This document shows, in pieces, positions 1-5,338 of a DNA stretch of 6,566 nucleotides. Numbering within the stretch: position 1 is the first letter of the stretch; the number at the start of each line of letters is the position of its first letter. The DNA comes from an uncultured Mesorhizobium sp. Lineage in GTDB: Bacteria; Pseudomonadota; Alphaproteobacteria; Rhizobiales; Rhizobiaceae. The stretch spans positions 1 to 6,566 of the forward strand of contig CATMOC010000216.1 in assembly GCA_950071955.1 (NCBI GenBank). Reading direction: 5' to 3'. The notes beneath the pieces were generated by a model. That model was not told the origin of the DNA. It ran no database searches and saw only the letters and a program-made list of their open reading frames with translations. A program made the position numbers and the translations under genes.

Positions 1-214
1 GTCGAATCTCGGCAGCCACCTTGGACCAGGACCGCCCGAGGAAATGTCTCTGCACGTGTGCAAAATCGACGTTCACGCCGACGAGGCCGAGCTGCCTGAT
101 CAACGTGCGCGCGCTGATCACCTCGCTGTCGATCAGGACGCCGTCGCAATCGAAAATCACGAGTTCGCAGCCGACTTGCAGTCCCGCCGAATGCGATGCC
201 GTGGCTGAAAACAA
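1..214 (-). CDS. HAD-family hydrolase, N-terminal fragment (runs off left edge)
   Basis: Read on the minus strand this gives the start of a haloacid-dehalogenase superfamily phosphohydrolase of the phosphoglycolate phosphatase / beta-phosphoglucomutase type. HAD motif I is plain: VIFDCDGVLIDSE, with the DxD pair (nucleophile and general acid) near residues 22-24. The cap region follows, including HFLGRSWSKVAAEI, typical of this subfamily. About 71 codons are present; motifs II-IV lie beyond base 1. The start is uncertain. The TTG at 214-212 has a good Shine-Dalgarno (GGAG at 225-222, 7-nt gap). A GTG at 160-158 would begin directly with the motif I strand but has no clear ribosome site. No in-frame ATG exists back to the stop at 301-299. 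Family known; substrate not predictable. Because synthetic sequence lies at 328-393, its linkage to the rest of the window is unproven. Confidence 0.75.
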   Translation of the reverse strand, partial: MFSATASHSAGLQVGCELVIFDCDGVLIDSEVISARTLIRQLGLVGVNVDFAHVQRHFLGRSWSKVAAEIR

Positions 215-254
215 GATCCCTCTCCGATAAGCGTGGAACAAGGCTTGGCGCGCA

Positions 255-274
255 GGTGCGGTCAAATCCGCACC
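255..274. repeat. Perfect 7-bp inverted repeat upstream of the HAD gene
   Basis: GGTGCGG (255-261), loop TCAAAT, CCGCACC (268-274). It lies 41-60 nt upstream of the proposed TTG start of the minus-strand HAD gene. No T-tract follows on either strand, so a terminator is unlikely. An operator or leader hairpin is possible, but nothing in the window identifies a binding protein. Confidence 0.5.
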
Positions 275-327
275 CGTCTCAACATTGGGGATGCGCTTTC
301 AATCAGAAGAACTCCGTACACTGACTC

Positions 328-393
328 TTTTTTTTAATGATACGGCGACCACCGAGATCTACCCTCTTCCCCTACACGACGCTCTTCCGATCT
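328..393 (+). other. Sequencing adapter: Illumina P5 / TruSeq universal adapter with poly-T spacer (artefact)
   Basis: Bases 336-393 match the 58-nt TruSeq universal adapter from AATGATACGG through GACGCTCTTCCGATCT, with only two mismatches by eye: C for A at 363 and C for T at 369. The eight T's at 328-335 abut it exactly where the flow-cell P5 oligo carries its poly-T spacer. This is synthetic DNA left in an assembly, not biology. The real insert begins at about 394. The segment 1-327 is probably joined to it falsely, possibly through the homopolymer. Translation gives MIRRPPRSTLFPYTTLFRS at 337-393, a peptide recognisable as translated adapter. Confidence 0.98.
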
Positions 394-820
394 GAGAGAG
401 CCGCCCGCCACGCAGCCACGATACCACTCCGTTTGTGCGGTATGAACGACGGTCTTCCCTTCCGAATATCGTGGTGCGACTGCGGGACCCGGGTTCGCTT
501 CCCCCGCTGGCACTCCCGGAACAGCGCCTCAAGCGGAAACGGTTGCCTGAACGGCTTCCACATTTTCGGCACCCTGTCAAAACTGCCGCCAGATCCTGTC
601 CACCCGCAGGGGCGCACTCCGGATCGGGGGATTGTTGAATCCGATAGTTGGACGAAAAGCGCCGCCGGTCATAAACCGGTCGAGCGCGAATACTCGACGC
701 CGCGCGGTCTCGCTGATAACGAGTGATGTTCATCAACGGCGTGTCGGAACGAATGGTCACGGTCATAGGCAGACCCGCCGTCGGCTAACCCGCGCATGAA
801 CAGAGTCACGGGCTGGAACA
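394..820. other. Region without a supportable gene, upstream of the GntR regulator
   Basis: About 430 bases. Several overlapping open frames exist on both strands, but none has a recognisable domain or convincing ribosome site, and those spanning 337-393 are built on the adapter. The best minus-strand candidate starts at 766 (MTVTIRSDTPLMN) and degenerates into arginine/serine-rich sequence. I see no homology in it. Short inverted repeats are present, CCGGT-N5-ACCGG at 665-679 and CGAG-N8-CTCG at 681-696, which could belong to the regulator's promoter region. The weak Shine-Dalgarno of the regulator (TGGA at 814-817) is at its right end. The region may be intergenic DNA or the remnant of a gene cut off by the faulty join. 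Confidence 0.5.
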
Positions 821-1516
821 ATGGCCACGGTACGGCAGAAGGTGGTCGTCGATCGCCTTCGAGACATGATCATCAATGGCGCCTTCAAGGAAGGCGAGCA
901 TATGCAGGAGATGCCGCTCGCGCGGCTGCTAGGCGTTTCGCGCACCCCGATCCGCGAAGCGCTCGTGATCCTGGGGCACGAAGGATTGCTTCGATACCGC
1001 CCGAACCGCGGCTATGTCGTGCGCGGCTTCAAACTGAACGAGGTCATCGATGCCTTTCTCGTGCGGGAGACGCTGGAAGGGCTGGCGTGCCGGATCGTGG
1101 CCGAACGGCGGATGGATGCCGACCTCGAGGCCGAACTCACCGAGGCACTGCTGGACGGGGACCAGATGCTGGCCCAGGCTTCAACCGGCGAATACCTCCG
1201 GCGACCATGGGCGAAGATGAACGCGCGGTTTCATCGCGCGATCCTCTATGCAACGCAGAATGCCGCACTGATCGACGCGACCGAGCGCGTTCTGACGTTT
1301 CCCTTCTCGTCGACGCTGACGATACCGTGGTTCGACAAGGGCGACACCGCGAGCTACGAGATGCTGCAGAATTCGCATCGCGAGCATCACGTGATCTTCG
1401 AGGCTCTGAAGGCGCACCATCCTTATCGCGCGGAAGCCGCCATGAAGGAACATGTCGCGCGCGCGATCGTGTCCATCCAGAAGCTCGTCTCGCTGCCCGG
1501 GATTTTTACGGGCTGA
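821..1516 (+). CDS. GntR-family transcriptional regulator, FCD (FadR-like) subfamily
   Basis: This is a 231-aa cytoplasmic DNA-binding regulator of normal FCD-subfamily length. The N-terminal winged helix spans about residues 5-70. The recognition-helix signature LGVSRTPIREAL lies at 37-48 and the wing RPNRGYVV at 60-67. The C-terminal all-helical FCD ligand domain covers about 75-222. Its likely metal/ligand residues are N134 and H138 (in MNARFH), H189 (in REHHVIFEAL) and H211 (in MKEHVARA). The ATG at 821 is the first start after an in-frame TGA at 797-799; the ribosome site is weak. FCD regulators usually sense small carboxylic acids or acyl-CoA intermediates and control nearby catabolic genes. 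Here it is convergent with the oxidoreductase gene (12 bp between stops). It may control the acyl-CoA cluster at 2916-6250, but that is inferred from proximity only. Confidence 0.94.
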   Translation: MATVRQKVVVDRLRDMIINGAFKEGEHMQEMPLARLLGVSRTPIREALVILGHEGLLRYRPNRGYVVRGFKLNEVIDAFLVRETLEGLACRIVAERRMDADLEAELTEALLDGDQMLAQASTGEYLRRPWAKMNARFHRAILYATQNAALIDATERVLTFPFSSTLTIPWFDKGDTASYEMLQNSHREHHVIFEALKAHHPYRAEAAMKEHVARAIVSIQKLVSLPGIFTG

Positions 1517-1528
1517 CGGGACGGCGTC

Positions 1529-2497
1529 TCAGTCGTCGTAGGTGGATGCCATTGGACCGGCTCGCCTTCCCGCGGCCAGATATTGTGTGCGCATGCGGTC
1601 GACGATCGCGGCGACCGGCTCCTCCTCCTTCATGATACCGATCCCCTGGCCCGCGCTCCAGATGTCGCGCCATGCCTTCGCGCTCGCCATCAGACTGCCG
1701 TAGTCCCTTTTGGGCCTGTCCCCGTCGAGCGTTATGCCCGCGCGCTCCAGCGACTGGCGCAGAAAGTTGGAATGGGTGCCGGACACCTTGTCCGTGTAGA
1801 CGATGTCGCCGGCGTTCCCGTCGATCACCATCCGTTTGTAGTCGGCAACGGCATTGGCCTCCCGTGCGGTGATGAAGCAGGAACCGCAATAGGCCATGTC
1901 GGCGCCCATGACCTGCGCCGCCAGCACCGCGCTTCCGGTGGCAATGGCCCCCGAAAGCAGAAGCGGGCCATCCCACCATTCCCGGATTTCCTGGACGAGA
2001 GCGAAGGGCGACAGAGTGCCGGCATGGCCGCCGGCCCCCGCGGCGACCGCGATGAGGCCGCTGGCACCCTTGTCTATCGCCTTGCGGGCATGGACAAGGT
2101 TGACGACGTCGTGAAGCACGATGCCTCCGTACCCCCTGACCGCATCGTTGACCTCTGGCCGCGCGCCGAGCGAGGTGATCACGATGGGCACTTCGTGCTT
2201 GATGCAGGCGGCGAGTTGCTCGTCGAGCAGCCCGTTGGACTTGTGGACGATCAGATTGACGGCGTAGGGAGCGGCCGGCCGGTCCGGATGGTCCTGGTCG
2301 TGGTCGGCCAGCGCATTGCCGATACGCGTCAGCCACTCGTCCAGCACATCGATTGTACGGGCGTTGAGCGCCGGCAACGATCCGACCACGCCGGCGACGC
2401 ACTGGGCTATGACCAGTTCGGGGCCGGACACGATGAACATCGGTGCACAAATGACCGGCAGGGACAGATGGCGTCCGTGGGGCGTCCATGATTTCAT
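1529..2497 (-). CDS. Nitronate monooxygenase / 2-nitropropane dioxygenase family FMN oxidoreductase
   Basis: This 322-aa TIM-barrel flavoprotein fits the NMO family in length and motifs. The N-terminal strand is VICAPMFIVSGPELV (15-29). The GxGGHxG-type loop VAAGAGGHAG lies at 151-160, with H158 at the usual catalytic position. The FMN-phosphate segment is SGAIATGSAVLAAQVMGAD (182-200), followed by YCGSCF (203-208). The start at 2497 is chosen because GGAGG sits 8 nt upstream at 2510-2506 and the barrel begins soon after. Extending to 2644 adds 49 residues that do not look like the family. True NMOs oxidise alkyl nitronates. Many relatives beside acyl-CoA genes have other or unknown roles, including enoyl-CoA reductase-like ones, so the substrate here is open. 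It is divergent from the acyl-CoA operon and has a LacI-type palindrome just upstream of its ribosome site. Confidence 0.9.
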   Translation of the reverse strand: MKSWTPHGRHLSLPVICAPMFIVSGPELVIAQCVAGVVGSLPALNARTIDVLDEWLTRIGNALADHDQDHPDRPAAPYAVNLIVHKSNGLLDEQLAACIKHEVPIVITSLGARPEVNDAVRGYGGIVLHDVVNLVHARKAIDKGASGLIAVAAGAGGHAGTLSPFALVQEIREWWDGPLLLSGAIATGSAVLAAQVMGADMAYCGSCFITAREANAVADYKRMVIDGNAGDIVYTDKVSGTHSNFLRQSLERAGITLDGDRPKRDYGSLMASAKAWRDIWSAGQGIGIMKEEEPVAAIVDRMRTQYLAAGRRAGPMASTYDD

Positions 2498-2505
2498 GCT
2501 CTCTG

Positions 2506-2510
2506 CCTCC
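2506..2510 (-). promoter_or_regulatory. Shine-Dalgarno of the NMO-family gene
   Basis: GGAGG on the minus strand, 8 nt before the ATG at 2497-2495. It fixes that start against the longer open frame beginning at 2644. Confidence 0.8.
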
Positions 2511-2523
2511 GATTTCGTCCAGG

Positions 2524-2537
2524 TGGTAGCGCTACCT
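2524..2537. promoter_or_regulatory. LacI-type operator-like palindrome
   Basis: TGGTAGCGCTACCT. The 12 bases at 2525-2536 form a perfect palindrome with a central CG. With 2524 it matches 13 of 14 positions of TGGTAGCGCTACCA, a form I associate with LacI-family operators in alphaproteobacteria. It ends about 27 nt upstream of the NMO-family start codon, where a repressor would block initiation. No LacI-family gene is in the window; the only regulator present is GntR/FCD. The assignment to a family is inference from sequence form. Confidence 0.45.
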
Positions 2538-2685
2538 TTCGGCAGCATACATGTGTCCCGTGCGACCGGGTCAAGCAGCGGAAACTGCCCGGATGCCAGC
2601 CCGTAAAGCCGCTGATCCCGGCTTCGCGACCTGTCAGTCCGCAAAGTTTCCTCAACTGGGGACAGCTTCCCTCCCCTCTTGCAGT

Positions 2686-2699
2686 TTTTCTATACAAAA
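2686..2699. promoter_or_regulatory. T/A-rich near-palindrome, possible operator or -10 region
   Basis: TTTT-C-TATA-C-AAAA: symmetric apart from one C/C pair, in an otherwise GC-rich sequence, about 220 nt upstream of the crotonase start. It could be a GntR/FCD operator or part of a promoter for the plus-strand operon. No good -35 accompanies it. Confidence 0.3.
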
Positions 2700-2915
2700 C
2701 AGGGGATTAGTTCACTTCCTCGAAAGTGTCTCCGCGGCGGGTGATCACTGCTGGAGAGACTCTAGCGTGGATAAGCAGCCCTACCCTCTCTCCCATGCTC
2801 GGCGCGTCCCCATCAAGGGGGATGCCTAGCGGCTCTCGCCATGAGAAATTGCATACATGATCAGAGCACGCGAGCCGGAGGCTTCGGCCGTCGGGCTGGG
2901 AGGGATTGCAGCGGC

Positions 2916-3734
2916 ATGACGCAAGAAGCGATCGGGGTCGAGAGAACGGGCGGGATCGGAGTCCTGAAACTCTCCCGGCCCGAGGTTCTGAACGCGCTTT
3001 CTCCCGACCTCGTCGGAGTTCTCGGGCAGGAATTCAAGAAGATGTCGAACCCGGAAAGCGGGGTGCGCTGCATCGTCATCACCGGTGAAGGGCGGGCTTT
3101 CAGTTCGGGCGCCAACCTGGGGGAAGACAGCGGCAACGACCGCGCCGGTCCCGGAGCGGGTTCGATCCTCCAGCGCGTCTATCATCCTCTTCTGCGCCTG
3201 ATGCGCGACAGCGAGGTTCCGATCGTCACCGCGGTCAATGGCGCGGCCGTCGGCGCAGGCATGAGCATCGCCATGATGGGCGACATCATCACCTGCGCGC
3301 GCTCCGCCTACTTCCTCCAGGCGTTCCGCCGCATCGGGCTGGTCATGGACTGCGGTTCGAGCTGGCTCCTTCCGCGTCTGATCGGCATGGCGCGGGCACG
3401 CGAACTCTCGTTGTTGGGAGGCAGGCTCGACGCGGAGACGGCGCTGCAATGGGGGCTGGTGAACAGGGTCTTCGACGACGCCGTCTTCATGGACGAAACC
3501 ATGAAGATCGCAAAGCAGATCGCGGATGGACCGCTCGGCGCGCAGGGCAAGATCCGGCGGCTCTACTGGGAGACGACGCGCAATTCCTTCGAGGAGCAGC
3601 TCGATCTCGAGGACAGGCTCCAGCTGATCGCCAGCGAGAGCGAGGAGTTCGAGGAAGGTGTTGCCGCGTTCCGCGAGAAGCGACCGGCGCGTTTTACGGA
3701 TCTTGGTCAGGTTCCCGGGGGAGTGGCTTCTTGA
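2916..3734 (+). CDS. Enoyl-CoA hydratase/isomerase family protein, PaaG-like (probable acyl-CoA double-bond isomerase)
   Basis: A 272-aa crotonase-fold, CoA-dependent cytoplasmic enzyme of normal length. The first oxyanion-hole segment is GRAFSSGANL (59-68) and the second NGAAVGAGMSIAMMGDI (108-124). The PaaG-type signature FLQAFRRIGLVMDCGSSWLLPR runs over 133-154. The hydratase glutamates are absent: S117 and F137 align with rat Glu144 and Glu164. D145, the aspartate of PaaG/isomerase-type crotonases, is present. That points to isomerisation rather than hydration of an unsaturated acyl-CoA (inference). The usual PD is MD here. Start: ATG 2916 lies after GGGAGGG (2898-2904), an 11-nt gap that is rather long. 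The upstream ATG at 2841 would add 25 residues unlike the family. The stop overlaps the TTG start of the next gene, so it is first in the operon. A plain enoyl-CoA hydratase remains possible by name only. Confidence 0.92.
   Translation: MTQEAIGVERTGGIGVLKLSRPEVLNALSPDLVGVLGQEFKKMSNPESGVRCIVITGEGRAFSSGANLGEDSGNDRAGPGAGSILQRVYHPLLRLMRDSEVPIVTAVNGAAVGAGMSIAMMGDIITCARSAYFLQAFRRIGLVMDCGSSWLLPRLIGMARARELSLLGGRLDAETALQWGLVNRVFDDAVFMDETMKIAKQIADGPLGAQGKIRRLYWETTRNSFEEQLDLEDRLQLIASESEEFEEGVAAFREKRPARFTDLGQVPGGVAS
3717..3723 (+). promoter_or_regulatory. Shine-Dalgarno that fixes the TTG start of the thiolase-like gene
   Basis: GGGGGAG, 7 nt before the TTG at 3731 and inside the end of the crotonase gene. 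It supports the TTG against the much longer open frame, which begins at 3449 inside the crotonase gene. Confidence 0.75.
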
Positions 3735-4900
3735 GCATCAACGGCAAGGCCTATATTGCAGGCGCGTTCGAACATCCGACCCGCAAGGCGACGGGCAAGA
3801 CCATCCCGCAGCTCCATGCCGAGGTAGCGGCCGGTGCGCTTGCCGATGCAGGCCTCGAAAGCAGGGACGTCGATGGCTTCTTCTGCGCCAGCGACGCGCC
3901 GGGGATGGGCGGCATCGACATGGCCGAGTATCTGGGTCTGCGGCCCCGATACGTCGACAACACTGACACGGGCGGATCGTCCTATGTCCTGGCGGTCGGT
4001 CATGCGGCGCAGGCAATTGCGACCGGCAAGTGTTCGGTGGCCCTGATCACGCTGGCCGGCATGCCTCGCACCGGACCGGGACCGGCGGGCGAAGGCGCCT
4101 TCCTCACCGATCCGATCAATCCCAACGTGCCCTACGAACTGCCTTTCCGGCCCGTCATCACCAATCTCTACGGCATGTGCGCCAAGCGGCATATGTACGA
4201 ATTCGGTACGACAAGCGAACAGCTTGCTTGGGTGAAGGTCGCGGCTTCCCATCATGCCCAGCACAACCCCAACGCGGTGCTGCGGGACGTGGTCACCGTC
4301 GAGGATGTGGTCAACTCGCCGATGATTTCCGATCCCCTTCATCGGCTCGACTGCTGCGTAATCAGCGACGGCGGCGGGGCTCTGATCGTGGTCTCTCCCG
4401 AAGTGGCGCGTGACCTGAAGAGACCGAAGGTGATGGTGCGCGGCGCGGCGGAAGCCATCAAACATCTCGACGGAGGCCGGACCGACATAACCTATTCCGG
4501 CGCCGTCTGGTCAGGCCCCAAGGCATTCGATGAGGCAAAGATCACGCCGTCGGACATCAAGTACGTGTCCATCTACGACAGTTTCACCATCACCGTCCTG
4601 ATGACGCTCGAGGATCTCGGCTTCTGCAAGAAGGGCGAGGGCGGCAGGTTCGTCTCCGATGGAAATCTCATTTCCGGTTTCGGCAAGCTGCCTTTCAACA
4701 CGGATGGCGGCGGGCTTTGCAACAACCATCCGGCCAATCGCGGCGGGATGACGAAGGTCATCGAGGCCGTGCGCCAGCTTCGCGGCGAGGCCCATCCCGC
4801 GGTGCAGGTGCCGAACTGCGACCTGGCGCTGGCGCACGGTACCGGCGGCTATCTTGGCTCGCGCCACGGCAGCGCGACGCTGATAATGGAGAGGGTCTGA
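3731..4900 (+). CDS. SCP-x/Ltp-type thiolase-like protein lacking the catalytic cysteines
   Basis: A 389-aa thiolase-superfamily protein, the usual length for SCP-x/Ltp lipid-transfer-type thiolases. The N-terminal half contains DGFFCASDAPGMGGIDMAEYLGL (48-70). The region of the thiolase nucleophile is DNTDTGGSSYVLAVGHAAQAI (76-96), with no cysteine where NNCATGS is expected. RLDCCVISDGGGALIV lies at 205-220 and VSIYDSFTITVL at 279-290. FNTDGGGLCNNHPANRGG (322-339) keeps the active-site histidine as H333. The C-terminal loop ALAHGTGGYLGSRHG (366-380) lacks the second cysteine. The TTG start at 3731 has GGGGGAG 7 nt upstream and overlaps the crotonase stop (TTGA), implying translational coupling. 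The DUF35 gene follows after 2 bp. Family knowledge: cysteine-less Ltp2 with a DUF35 partner is a retro-aldolase cleaving steroid side chains. A similar C-C lyase is inferred here; the substrate is unknown. Tyr282 is one candidate catalytic residue. Confidence 0.92.
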   Translation: MSINGKAYIAGAFEHPTRKATGKTIPQLHAEVAAGALADAGLESRDVDGFFCASDAPGMGGIDMAEYLGLRPRYVDNTDTGGSSYVLAVGHAAQAIATGKCSVALITLAGMPRTGPGPAGEGAFLTDPINPNVPYELPFRPVITNLYGMCAKRHMYEFGTTSEQLAWVKVAASHHAQHNPNAVLRDVVTVEDVVNSPMISDPLHRLDCCVISDGGGALIVVSPEVARDLKRPKVMVRGAAEAIKHLDGGRTDITYSGAVWSGPKAFDEAKITPSDIKYVSIYDSFTITVLMTLEDLGFCKKGEGGRFVSDGNLISGFGKLPFNTDGGGLCNNHPANRGGMTKVIEAVRQLRGEAHPAVQVPNCDLALAHGTGGYLGSRHGSATLIMERV

Positions 4901-4902
4901 AC

Positions 4903-5283
4903 ATGGCGGAATCATCTGAGATCGCACCGGAGCGAGACACCGCCCCGCAATGGCGTTCCATCGCCGGAAAACTGCTCATCCAGAAATGCGGCGGCTGCGG
5001 CAGCGCCTTCTACTATCCGCGCGTCGTCTGCCCGTTCTGCCTGTCCTCCGATGTGGGGTGGTTCGAGTGCAAGGGCGAGGGAGAGATCTATTCGGTCAGC
5101 GTCATGCGCCGAGGAGAGCCCTACGCGCTGGCATACGTGACGCTCGACGAGGGTCCGCGCATGATGACGAACATCGTCGACTGCGACCTCGACAGCATAG
5201 GCATCGGACAGCGAGTCGCGGTCGTCTTCAAGGACATCGAAGGCATCCCCACGCCGATGTTCAGGCCGGCCGGTCCGGCGTAA
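4903..5283 (+). CDS. DUF35 Zn-ribbon / OB-fold protein, partner of the thiolase-like protein
   Basis: A small 126-aa protein. The rubredoxin-like zinc ribbon is CGGC...CPFC, i.e. C29-x2-C32-x10-C43-x2-C46. The OB-fold DUF35 domain follows at about 55-122 (GEGEIYSVSV, PYALAYVTLDEGP, GIGQRVAVVF, GIPTPMFRP). Both are the standard architecture and all four zinc ligands are present. Such proteins bind SCP-x/Ltp-type thiolase-like enzymes and are required for their activity or acyl-CoA binding, as in ChsH2-DUF35 with Ltp2. Here the gene begins 2 bp after the thiolase-like stop, with GGAGAGGG (4888-4895) 7 nt before the ATG, so the two products are probably made together as a complex. In some steroid clusters the DUF35 domain is fused to a MaoC hydratase; here it is free-standing. 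Confidence 0.94.
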   Translation: MAESSEIAPERDTAPQWRSIAGKLLIQKCGGCGSAFYYPRVVCPFCLSSDVGWFECKGEGEIYSVSVMRRGEPYALAYVTLDEGPRMMTNIVDCDLDSIGIGQRVAVVFKDIEGIPTPMFRPAGPA

Positions 5284-5325
5284 CCGCCGCCATCGGCTTC
5301 GGCAGGGTTTTTCAACGGACATATC

Positions 5326-5330
5326 GGGAG
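5326..5330 (+). promoter_or_regulatory. Shine-Dalgarno supporting the GTG start of the SDR gene
   Basis: GGGAG, 8 nt before the GTG at 5339. No in-frame ATG is available near the beginning of the Rossmann domain, so this site decides the start. Confidence 0.7.
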
Positions 5331-5338
5331 AGATCGAC

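Larger units (their letters stand above)
2498..2915. other. Divergent intergenic region between the oxidoreductase and the acyl-CoA operon
   Basis: About 420 bases containing the control elements for two divergent transcription units. Visible structure includes a LacI-type palindrome (2524-2537) and a T/A-rich near-palindrome (2686-2699). Smaller repeats are CACTT-N6-AAGTG (2713-2717 / 2724-2728), the 8-bp palindrome GTGATCAC (2741-2748) and TCCCC-N6-GGGGA (2807-2811 / 2818-2822). I could not place convincing -35/-10 pairs. A TTGCAG at 2680-2685 exists, but no good -10 lies 16-18 bases downstream. Open frames crossing this region have no recognisable domains. Confidence 0.6.

Noticed and set aside
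796..1635. 279-codon plus-strand frame overlapping the GntR gene
   Set aside because: It is a +1-frame shadow; the GntR winged-helix and FCD motifs are all in the 821 frame.
1506..2489. Minus-strand frame of 327 codons overlapping the NMO-family gene
   Set aside because: It is out of frame with the recognisable FMN-binding motifs and arginine-rich; it is a shadow.
2680..2705. Sigma-70 promoter TTGCAG plus GGGATT/GGATTA
   Set aside because: No acceptable -10 lies at a 16-18 bp spacing, and the TATAC is too close to the TTGCAG.
2841..2915. Upstream ATG extension of the crotonase
   Set aside because: The added 25 residues do not resemble the family, and the Shine-Dalgarno at 2898-2904 favours ATG 2916.
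3449..3730. 94-residue N-terminal extension of the thiolase-like protein
   Set aside because: It is an out-of-frame reading inside the crotonase gene; the family length fits the TTG at 3731.
5286..5312. Possible terminator: short GC hairpin (GCCG...CGGC) then TTTTT between the DUF35 and SDR genes
   Set aside because: The stem is only 4 bp and 4 nt separate it from the T-run. It is too weak to call, and the SDR fits the same operon.
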